Source: Ceratotherium simum simum (lineage: Eukaryota > Chordata > Mammalia > Perissodactyla > Rhinocerotidae). From it: a stretch of DNA of 64,000 nt. The stretch spans positions 117,614-181,613 of the forward strand of contig NW_004454177.1 in NCBI RefSeq assembly GCF_000283155.1. Direction: 5' to 3'. This document shows positions 59,901-64,000 of the stretch, one piece after another. The notes under the pieces were generated by a model that saw nothing but the letters and a program-made list of their open reading frames with translations, was not told the DNA's origin and did not search any database. A program made the position numbers and the translations under genes. The first letter of the stretch is position 1. Each line of letters opens with the position of its first letter.

Positions 59901-61603
59901 TGAAGCTATTTCAATGTTTTACCCACGACTGGATAAAAAAATAGAAAAGTGAGGGTAATTTGAGAGTAATTCCAAGACAAGAGTTACCCTTTAGGAGGTA
60001 TCAATAGAGGGAGAAAGAAAATACCTGGCTTCGTTTCAGGCGTCCCCATCTCCACAGCCACACTGGGGGTATGCACCTCACTGTAGTAAATCAGGAGCTC
60101 CACATCTCGATCAAATTTGTGTCCATCAGCCAGGGAAACCTGAGTGGGGAACAGGCAAAGGAGCCATGTTAGAATTATCACACTTGCTGCCTGGGGCTGG
60201 GGCCAGAGCTGAGGGCTATAGGCATCTTCTACGAGTGAGCATGGTCAGGGGCAGCAGCAAGAATGGAGAGAAGGCTCTGGAGATTCAACAGAGATAAAGA
60301 AGGAACATAGTATGATTCCCTCTGGATTAACACGGAAAAGTTAGGAACATTTAGGAAAGACTGAATGAGGAACAAGGTCAGGACAAAGAACAGGGGTGCT
60401 GGCAACAACAGTGCTCTCTTACTCATTACCTGAGCAGAAGTCTTATCATCTCCCTGGTACTCAATAGGACTCAAGGGGCAGTCGGATTGGATCCTCTCGA
60501 TGCGATGCTGGGAACTGATGGTGGCAACCAGGCTGAGTGTGTAGGGCAGGTCCTCCAAAGGGACTACAGGAGTCTTCATATTAAGGCAACTGTCCTCAGG
60601 CCATCCTACAAAAAGTTACCTTAGTTCTGTTTTCCCTTTCTACACTTTTTAGCACCCATACAACCTTGAGGAGGTTTCCCCAATTATGTTACCCAACACT
60701 AGTATTCTAAGGGAGAGGATACTCACCAGAGAGACAGTATCGAGGGTTCAGGATAGCTGGGAGCACATAGCGCAGGGCCCCATCTGCTTCCAGGGGCAGC
60801 TCCTGCACATACTTCAGGGTGAGTGCCACCTTTGATCCAGGGTGAAGGTTCCCCACATTGCAACAGAAGACATCCCTGGAGCTCATGTCCTCCTCCAATA
60901 GGAAGGCCTGGTGGCCCTGGCTGATGGCATTCTCATAGTTGGTGTGGGCCTAAGGAGAAAAGGGAAACAAAGGTGGTCTCAAAGGTAACATGGTTGATGA
61001 AGAAATGAGTGGTACAGAAAACAAGACTGGTAGGGAGGGACCGTGTTGGTCTTCCCCAATTCACAGCTATACTTTGAATGCCTCTGATTGATTTTTCCCT
61101 CCAAATGATTTTAGAAAAATAGTGGTTAGAGGAGTGTGGAGGAAGAGCATTCAAACATCAGCACTTTTGTGAAGCTGCATTTGCTAGGGATCCTAAAGAG
61201 TACGCTTTAAGGAAATAAGAAGGGAAGAGATAAAGTACCTTCATCTTGTCCTGTAATTCTGCCATAATTTTCTTCCCATCCACCACAGCCTCGAAGCTGT
61301 AGACAGCTGAGTCTTCATCCATGGGGAACACAAAGAAGGCCTCCAAAGGAACTTTCTCCTCATTCTCATAGTTTAAGGTAGCAGACACACCAGCCACAAA
61401 CTCACAAATTGACAAGGTCACAGAGATGCTCTTCAGTGGCACTGGAGATAGACCAGAGTTCAAGGGATCAACAAATTTTAACAGCATGCCTCCTGCAGGC
61501 CAGGCACTGTGTTAGGTGCCAAAGATACAACGGCAAGTAAGACTCACCAATCAGGCTTACCTGGCTCCTCTTGGTGGGTTAGGAGGCCACAAGGACGCAC
61601 CAT
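38879..61603 (-). CDS. VWA5A: VWA5A, von Willebrand factor A domain-containing 5A (whole coding span, 17 exons)
   Basis: Joined minus-strand exons: 61603-61561, 61441-61239, 60949-60727, 60605-60430, 60139-60025, 56056-55887, 55641-55553, 55349-55205, 54765-54686, 49605-49491, 48808-48644, 48364-48264, 48002-47749, 44977-44837, 42620-42490, 39630-39504, 38958-38879. The sum is 2358 nt, 785 residues plus TGA; the human protein is 786 as I recall. Domains: VIT about 1-131; VWA about 281-462 with MIDAS Asp287-Ser289-Ser291 (DRSGS), Thr367 and Asp394; a variable linker about 610-680; a conserved C-terminal block about 680-785. VWA5A (BCSC-1) is a candidate tumour suppressor of human 11q; its biochemical role is not settled, and VIT plus VWA architecture suggests protein interaction. 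The ATG has a strong context (CACCATGG). All introns are GT-AG and no exon carries a stop or shift. Confidence 0.95.
39504..39630 (-). CDS. VWA5A: VWA5A coding exon 16
   Basis: Residues 718-759, 127 nt, phase 0 in and 1 out. Contains the best-conserved C-terminal block (DSSSWATVLAVLWLH, CEWELLERKAVAW). Acceptor TTCAG, donor GTAGGA. Confidence 0.96.
40039..40288 (-). mobile_element. ERE SINE, antisense, in VWA5A intron 15
   Basis: T-run then GGTGAGGAAGATGGGCCC, two tail modules (CTAACATCTG twice) and the inverted head ending CCACCAGGCTGACCCC. Flanks CAATAATCAC (40029-40038) and CAATGATCAC (40289-40298) are a 10-bp duplication with one change. It appears to split an antisense MIR whose other part is at 40299-40430. 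Confidence 0.92.
40299..40430 (-). repeat. MIR SINE part, antisense
   Basis: 'AAAGAGAAAACTGATTCG', 'GATTTGCCCAAAGTTAGG' and 'AATGACAGAGCTAGGACTGG' follow a reverse-complement MIR immediately after the ERE. Confidence 0.6.
41420..41770 (+). mobile_element. Ancient DNA-transposon-like repeat, unnamed
   Basis: 'TTTTCAATAGAAATATAATGC', 'GCCCTAGTAGCCACAGG', 'GCATTAGCCACATTTTAAG' and 'CATATGACTAGTGGATACC' form a pattern common to many mammalian loci. I remember it as a non-autonomous DNA element but cannot name the family. Lies in VWA5A intron 15. Confidence 0.45.
42020..42262 (+). repeat. MIR SINE, sense, near full length
   Basis: 'GAATTCAGCTCTGCCACTGAC', 'GGGCTTCAGTTTCTTCATC', 'TTAAGTGCTTAGCACAGTGCC' and 'TTCAATAAACATTAGTTATT'. 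One of the best-preserved MIRs of the window; VWA5A intron 15. Confidence 0.85.
42490..42620 (-). CDS. VWA5A: VWA5A coding exon 15
   Basis: Residues 674-717, 131 nt, phase 1 in and 0 out. Encodes the conserved stretch NNHLVQLISLQNADGSWDLN. Acceptor CAAAG after a pyrimidine-rich tract; donor GTGAGA. Confidence 0.95.
42863..43126 (+). mobile_element. ERE SINE with 16-bp target-site duplication, in VWA5A intron 14
   Basis: Head GGGGCCGGCCCAGTAACATAG, GGTTTGGATCCCGGGC; body CTAGAAGGACG; tail GAGGAAGATTGGCAACAG and (AATA)n. Flanked by TAAAAATTCAGCAACA at 42847-42862 and 43127-43142, identical. Opposite orientation to the gene. Confidence 0.94.
43505..43710 (+). repeat. MIR SINE, sense
   Basis: 'TTTGAATCTCAGCTCTGG', 'TCTCAGCCTTCTCTGTAAATTG' and 'AAAGTACTGAGAAGGCCTC' follow MIR in order; VWA5A intron 14. 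Confidence 0.55.
43845..44005 (-). repeat. MIR SINE, antisense
   Basis: 'GACAACACTATGAGGTGAG', 'CTGAGAGAACTAAGGCTC' and 'CCCTAAAACCCCACAG' follow a reverse-complement MIR; VWA5A intron 14. Confidence 0.55.
44837..44977 (-). CDS. VWA5A: VWA5A coding exon 14 (variable linker)
   Basis: Residues 627-673, 141 nt, phase 1 both ends. A low-complexity piece rich in Ser, Tyr, Arg and Pro (SYRPPASRPTRSTSYYSR). It matches neither domain and differs strongly from the human linker as I recall it, though total linker length is similar. Acceptor TTTTTCAG and donor GTGAGC are strong, and both neighbouring exons fit its phase. Confidence 0.88.
45230..47500 (+). mobile_element. LINE L2, long diverged copy in VWA5A intron 13
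   Basis: Pyrimidine-rich sense-strand L2 with ORF2 remnants. 'TTTGACTTCTCTGCTGTTTCTG' (46790-46811) is a trace of the RT LSAAFDT block, and 'TGACTTCAGTTATCACCTAAATAC' and 'GGTACCATCATCCACCCAG' follow in L2 order. Open frames in the area (for example 45536-45796) are remains or chance. Confidence 0.7.
47749..48002 (-). CDS. VWA5A: VWA5A coding exon 13
   Basis: Residues 542-626, 254 nt, phase 2 in and 1 out. Encodes FTIHRLAAKSFLQTKDMG and the conserved NKPVQGPLAHRDIPRPIL. The 3' border reads AAGGTGGTGAGT: I chose the GTGAGT donor (47748-47743). The GTGGTG donor three bases upstream is also possible and would remove one glycine. Confidence 0.93.
48264..48364 (-). CDS. VWA5A: VWA5A coding exon 12
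   Basis: Residues 509-541, 101 nt, phase 0 in and 2 out. Encodes PAEATGEVCLKYTLQGKSFE and a short LQP stretch. Acceptor TTTGTAG, donor GTGAGA. It is too short to stand out as an open frame and was found by matching phase and family sequence. Confidence 0.93.
48644..48808 (-). CDS. VWA5A: VWA5A coding exon 11
   Basis: Residues 454-508, 165 nt, phase 0 both ends. Encodes ALRALKRSLQPVVEDVSLSW and LSAKMLSPEQTVIFRGQRL: the end of the VWA domain and the following beta-rich region. Acceptor CACCAG, donor GTGAGT. Confidence 0.95.
48870..49015 (-). repeat. MIR SINE, antisense
   Basis: 'TATTATGCACCAGGTGCTATG', 'GGAGATGCGTATTATTATTC' and 'AGGAAGCTAAAGCTGAGAG'. VWA5A intron 10. Confidence 0.6.
49491..49605 (-). 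CDS. VWA5A: VWA5A coding exon 10
   Basis: Residues 415-453, 115 nt, phase 2 in and 0 out. Encodes CFSFGIGEGASTSLIKGIAR and GGTSEFITGKERIQSK, the last strands and helices of the VWA fold. Acceptor ATTGCAG, donor GTGAGG. Confidence 0.96.
49715..49960 (-). repeat. MIR SINE, antisense
   Basis: 'ACCACTTATTGAGCATTTTCC', 'GATAAAGAACCAAGGCCC', 'TCCAAGATCACACACC' and 'ATCTGTCTGACTAC'. VWA5A intron 9. Confidence 0.65.
50690..50920 (-). repeat. MIR SINE, antisense
   Basis: 'ATTTTGTGCCAAGCATGATTCC', 'TAGGTAAGTACTATTATTATC' and 'GTGAAGAAACTGAGGCTTAG'. VWA5A intron 9. Confidence 0.75.
51430..52915 (+). mobile_element. Ancient L1M LINE, ORF2 region, in VWA5A intron 9
   Basis: Sense-strand decayed ORF2: 'CAAATATTGGGGAATTATAC', 'GAATTTAAAAGAAAGAAAG', 'AACAGGCAATTCTTCTGAG', 'TCAGAAATGCAAGGTTGGTC' (typical upstream of the RT core) and 'AAAATGCATTTGATGAAATTCAAC' (remnant of the KAFDKIQ block, 52441-52464). 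Interrupted by an ERE and resumed at 53114. Confidence 0.75.
52916..53098 (+). mobile_element. ERE SINE with target-site duplication, in VWA5A intron 9
   Basis: Head GGGGCTAGCCCCATGGCATAG; body CCATGCTGTGGCAGTGACCC; one tail module and an A-run. Flanks AAAAATACTATTTAA at 52901-52915 and about 53099-53113. It sits inside L1M ORF2 sequence. Confidence 0.93.
53114..53300 (+). mobile_element. Ancient L1M LINE, ORF2 continuation
   Basis: 'ATAGCATCAAACACCCAGG' and 'CACAGAGAATTATAAAAC' continue the ORF2 text broken by the ERE. Right border uncertain. Confidence 0.6.
54150..54420 (+). mobile_element. Ancient L1ME-type LINE 3' end
   Basis: 'GGTAACATTCTAGTTCTTGACC', 'GTGTTCACTCTGATAATCC' and 'CTTATGATTTGTGTAGTTTTC' ending with AATAAAAATG and an A-run match the 3' terminus of an ancient L1ME. 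VWA5A intron 9. Confidence 0.7.
54686..54765 (-). CDS. VWA5A: VWA5A coding exon 9
   Basis: Residues 389-414, 80 nt, phase 0 in and 2 out. Encodes LFVFTDGEVTDTFSVIKEVR; Asp394 of TDGE is the third MIDAS loop residue. Acceptor TTCTGCAG, donor GTATGA. Too short to appear as an open frame with its own start. Confidence 0.95.
55205..55349 (-). CDS. VWA5A: VWA5A coding exon 8
   Basis: Residues 340-388, 145 nt, phase 2 in and 0 out. Encodes MEEALRRVKLMQADLGGTEI with MIDAS Thr367, then PLQAIYRGTSIPGHPLQ. Acceptor TTCTCAG, donor GTAAGA. Confidence 0.96.
55553..55641 (-). CDS. VWA5A: VWA5A coding exon 7
   Basis: Residues 311-339, 89 nt, phase 0 in and 2 out. Encodes ETLILLLKSLPIGCYFNVYG and SSYEAFFP in the VWA fold. 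Acceptor CTTTCAG, donor GTAAGT. Confidence 0.96.
55887..56056 (-). CDS. VWA5A: VWA5A coding exon 6 (MIDAS exon)
   Basis: Residues 254-310, 170 nt, phase 1 in and 0 out. Contains GEFVFLMDRSGSMQGPMSK: beta-strand 1 and the MIDAS DxSxS motif (Asp287, Ser289, Ser291). The acceptor region reads GAGTAGATTG; I used the TAG site (exon from 56056), which keeps the family length. The GAG site three bases earlier would add one residue. Confidence 0.95.
56321..56571 (+). mobile_element. ERE SINE with 10-bp target-site duplication, in VWA5A intron 5
   Basis: Head GGGGCCGGCGTGGTGGCGTAG; body CCATGCGGTGGCAGGCGTCC, CATATAAAGTACAGGACG; two tail modules (GTTAGCTCAGGGC twice, AGAGGAGGATTGGCAACAG) and an A-run. 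Flanked by ATCATAATTG at 56311-56320 and 56572-56581. Confidence 0.94.
56582..58890. other. VWA5A intron 5, no further exon seen
   Basis: Mostly unique sequence. MIR-like text occurs at about 57480-57620 and 57645-57760 (TCTCAGTTTCCTCATCTG). Open frames of 108 (57853-58179) and 117 codons (58234-58587) on the minus strand show no family motif and do not fit the exon phases. Confidence 0.5.
58895..59075 (+). mobile_element. Ancient L1MC-type LINE 3' end
   Basis: 'GCTCTGGAGATGGATGGCGG', 'GGTGAATGTACTTAAGGC' and 'AACTGTATACTTAAAAACAG' ending in an A-run near 59070-59080. VWA5A intron 5. Confidence 0.75.
59160..59870 (-). repeat. Probable ancient LINE 3' UTR, antisense
   Basis: T-rich text with 'AATTGGAATTGCCAAAATG' and 'TGTTCATGTCCTGTGTCCAATT' resembles L1 3' sequence in reverse complement. 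Weak identification. Confidence 0.35.
60025..60139 (-). CDS. VWA5A: VWA5A coding exon 5
   Basis: Residues 216-253, 115 nt, phase 0 in and 1 out. Encodes VSLADGHKFDRDVELLIYYS and HTPSVAVEMG, between the VIT and VWA domains. Acceptor CACTCAG, donor GTATTT (weaker than most). Confidence 0.94.
60430..60605 (-). CDS. VWA5A: VWA5A coding exon 4
   Basis: Residues 157-215, 176 nt, phase 1 in and 0 out. Encodes MKTPVVPLEDLPYTLSLVAT and CPLSPIEYQGDDKTSAQ. Acceptor TTTGTAG, donor GTAATG. Confidence 0.95.
60727..60949 (-). CDS. VWA5A: VWA5A coding exon 3
   Basis: Residues 83-156, 223 nt, phase 0 in and 1 out. Encodes the second half of the VIT domain: NYENAISQGHQAFLLEED, VGNLHPGSKVALTLKYVQEL and LPAILNPRY. 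Acceptor TCCTTAG, donor GTGAGT. Confidence 0.96.
61239..61441 (-). CDS. VWA5A: VWA5A coding exon 2
   Basis: Residues 15-82, 203 nt, phase 1 in and 0 out. Encodes the first half of the VIT domain: VPLKSISVTLSICEFVAGVS, EKVPLEAFFVFPMDE and KIMAELQDKMK. Acceptor TCTCCAG, donor GTACTT. Confidence 0.96.
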
Positions 61604-61618
61604 GGTGATGTAGGATTA
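61561..61618 (-). CDS. VWA5A: VWA5A exon with start codon (coding 61603-61561)
   Basis: The exon runs from the acceptor TTTCCCCCAG (ends 61619) to the donor GTAAGC. It has 15 nt of 5' UTR, then ATG at 61603-61601 in CACCATGG, and codes for 14 residues (MVRPCGLLTHQEEP) plus one base. Too short for simple ORF finding; the match to the family start and the phase into exon 2 support it. Confidence 0.92.
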
Positions 61619-61939
61619 CTGGGGGAAAGACACATCGTGAACAGGTGACATGTTAGGGATTATCTATTCAAATACTAGTACCTTATGTGCTTTTCTCTGG
61701 CATAAGAATATATTCAGAGGGTTAATGATGAAGCTGGGAAGGAGAAAGAAGCTGAAGGAGATAAAGATGCCAATAATAAGAATCCTTTTAAATACCAGAC
61801 CCAAGTGGGGAAGCTGTAAGACTCACTAAGTACCCATTAAACAGGAACTCTCTGACACATCCTGAGGCTGGTTCAAACACTAGCTCCACTTTGAAAAAAG
61901 TGTACTTAATATACTACTCCTTACGTATATTGATAAAGT

Positions 61940-62095
61940 GTAATTAACCCCTCTGAACCTCAGTATTCTCTTTCTAAAATGAAAACTATACTACCTGTAT
62001 GTCCTATATGCACATATGAATTAATATATGTGAAGTCCCTAGAAGGGTGCCTGGCCTATAGGAAGCGTTTAATCAATGATGATAGACCTAAGTAT
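61940..62095 (+). repeat. MIR SINE, sense
   Basis: 'CTCTGAACCTCAGTATTCTC', 'GAATTAATATATGTGAAG' and 'GGGTGCCTGGCCTATAGGAAGC' follow the MIR 3' half. Intron upstream of the start-codon exon of VWA5A. Confidence 0.6.
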
Positions 62096-62099
62096 TGTT

Positions 62100-63316
62100 C
62101 CTGTTATTGTTGTTACTGTTGTTAAATAGACCTCGGCTGTTGCTTTGGATCATGCTGTTCAGAGACCTGCACACAACAAGCTACCTGATTCAAAATGGAC
62201 CCCTGCAACTTAGATCACTTATCTTGTGACTTTTCTTTCGGGGCTCATAATTGCAACCATTGTCTGTTTCCTCTGTCCAAAATATTCCAACAAATATAAA
62301 TATCACATATACAACATGTCCTCTATTTTAATTCAGGCCATCCTAAACATATCTTCCAAATTTTATTATAATCTTAGACAACCATTTCACATGATATGGT
62401 AACAAACACTTTATGTACTTAGATTATGATTTACATTATGATTCTTTTATCCGGAGAATCAGCAGGTGGGTCTGGTCTTAGCCACTGTCCCTAATACCAC
62501 TAGAAGCTCCTCTCTGACCATTCTGAACTGAATCATTTGTGAGCTTGCCTCTCCCTGTTCTGTCAAAGGCTGACCTGAGCTGCAACCTCCAGCACCAATG
62601 AGGGGGATTCTCATTGAACTTACACCTTAAGGAGCTAAAAAGGAATTGCCTGGTGCATAAAGAATGTTGAAGAAAAGTGAAACTGATTTCCTTATCCAGA
62701 GTCCCAGGAGCCGATGAGTCACTGGGAATCACAACCTGCACTCAGCATCCTACAGGCGAGAAAAACATGTGGGCTCTTGAGATAGGCAACTTTCCTTCCC
62801 AGAACATGCCCTCATCAAGGATTCTGAAGCTTTTGGCAAGACTATTTCTAGTTTCTGGCCCTCTGTGCTCATCCCAAACACCATTTAGAACATCACACCC
62901 CACCCCAATCCAAAGCAATGTCCATGTTGCTCACTCATTTGATGGAAATCATGTTTCTTATACACCATGCTCCATCCCCACAAATCATCGCCAATAAATC
63001 ACGCTTTTCGTTCCGTGTCTATTTTTATTTTGAGGATTTGAATAAAAACTGAGTGTGGCAAAATGGCTCACATTTGATAGAAACACTGAGGGCAGTAGCA
63101 GCTGTAGGGAGAGGAGAGGATGCTCAGGAAAAGAGTTTCCATGCAGACACTTGACTGGTAAGTTGTCTGGTAGAACAGGCTGGTGCTGGGGGAGGGAGGA
63201 ATTTCTAAGAACACCAGCAGGGAGCTTAAAGCAGGAAAAGGACACAGGACACAGGAGTACAACAGGTGAAGAAACTGTGTCAGCCTACCAAAGCTCTAAG
63301 GCTCAGCAGTACTCAC
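62100..63316. other. VWA5A 5' intron, no exon seen
   Basis: Lies between the probable 5' UTR exon and the start-codon exon. Unique sequence; open frames on either strand up to 106 codons have no family match. Confidence 0.45.
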
Positions 63317-63420
63317 CAAGGGTGGCTTTCAGGTGAAGGAGACAGAAGCAGAGGGGTGTCTCCCACAAGGAAACAGCCTTCTTTCCTGATTCTAACCCCA
63401 GAAGAAACCTCTCACTGAGG
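63317..63420 (-). other. VWA5A: Probable non-coding first exon of VWA5A
   Basis: A strong donor (CCTTG, then GTGAGT; 63316-63311) ends a minus-strand segment with no competing splice site nearby, 1.7 kb upstream of the start-codon exon, whose acceptor needs a 5' partner. The 5' limit is unknown; 63420 is a placeholder. Transcript data would confirm it. Confidence 0.4.
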
Positions 63421-63599
63421 AAAATTTGCTATTCTGCACCCTCTCTCCCACCACTCCCAAGACAAACTATGCTGGGTCAGAATTAGTTCTCTGTCCCTCA
63501 GGATGCATTTCAGAAATGCACCTAGCAACAGGTAGGCAAAGACTGGTCACAGCAGCTGAACAGGTCAAAGCCTTGAATCTGAGGCAGCTGGGAGAACAG

Positions 63600-63810
63600 A
63601 GGGCAGCTCACAGAGCCAGAAGGGCTGCGCATCAGGTGGACCCTCAGGGATCCAGGAGGGCAGGGACCGAATCGCTCAGCGACACCGGAAGAGGGAGGAG
63701 CAGGGTGGCCCAGTGGGCCACACCCCTGCAGCCTGTTGCGTGGGAGAAGTGGAGAACCCGGGGTCCAAACAAGCAGGCGATTTGGGTGCGGAGTGGGGTT
63801 TGGATAGAAA
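63600..63810 (-). promoter_or_regulatory. VWA5A: Candidate VWA5A promoter, moderately CpG-rich, ETS-type site
   Basis: The stretch has more G+C and CpG than the rest of the flank (for example CGAATCGCTCAGCGACACCGG, within 63668-63688). ACCGGAAG at 63684-63691 is a GABPA/ETS-type core common in TATA-less promoters. No TATA box was evident. Placement relative to the first exon is inferred. Confidence 0.35.
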
Positions 63811-64000
63811 CCGAGAGTGATTTAATCTTTTAATTTTCAGTCCTAGATTTTCAGGGTCCAAGTGTTAACAGATGGGATCAGAGTCAGTCCCTTGCATTTC
63901 TATAAAGAAGAGCTGAGGGGCTGCAATCCGACCAGGTTGGCGGAAGGGGGCTTGAAGCTCCATTTCCACAACATAAAATTACATAAAATCGAGAAAACAT

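Overview
The window is nuclear DNA of a mammal, most likely an equid or another perissodactyl. Eleven copies of a tRNA-derived SINE with the equine ERE signature (GGGGCCGGCCC head, a tRNA-like 5' part, a tail reading GGAGGATTGGCAACAGATGTT) lie on both strands, next to L1, L2, MIR, MER20 and an MLT1-type LTR. There are no bacterial-style operons, no CRISPR array and no structural RNA gene. The species call rests on the SINE family as I know it; rhinoceros or tapir cannot be excluded by eye.

Two genes are supported, both on the minus strand. (1) VWA5A (also BCSC-1/LOH11CR2A) fills about 38.1-63.4 kb. I placed 17 coding exons between 61603 (ATG) and 38879 (end of TGA). All introns are GT-AG, all phases agree, and the exons sum to 2358 nt, i.e. 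785 codons plus a stop. The product has an N-terminal VIT domain, a VWA domain with a complete MIDAS (DxSxS, T, D) and the conserved C-terminal block. (2) An intact olfactory receptor of the OR10D subfamily lies at 21150-22085, downstream of VWA5A in the same orientation. VWA5A beside OR10D genes is the arrangement I recall from human 11q24, so the window appears to be the edge of that OR cluster. The two genes share no evident function; their pairing is conserved synteny.

Layout: 1-850, 3' end of an L1; 850-7.9 kb, AT-rich intergenic DNA with an MLT1 LTR, MIRs and two EREs; 7990-16595, a nested LINE structure in which a full-length but decayed L1 (8401-15381, minus) sits in the inversion junction of an older, twin-primed L1, with both target-site duplications readable; 16.6-21.1 kb, intergenic with one very clean ERE; 21.15-22.09 kb, the OR gene; 22.1-38.1 kb, gene desert of L2, ancient L1M, MIR, MER20 and EREs, with one unexplained segment near 36.4-36.95 kb; 38.1-63.4 kb, VWA5A with repeats in its introns; 63.3-64.0 kb, probable first exon and promoter area with an ETS-type site.

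No new biological system is evident. The most informative observations are the nested, inverted L1 with both duplications, the fast-evolving VWA5A linker exon, two tandem splice sites in VWA5A, and the modular ERE tail. Exon borders were read by hand and repeat borders are approximate unless a target-site duplication is given.
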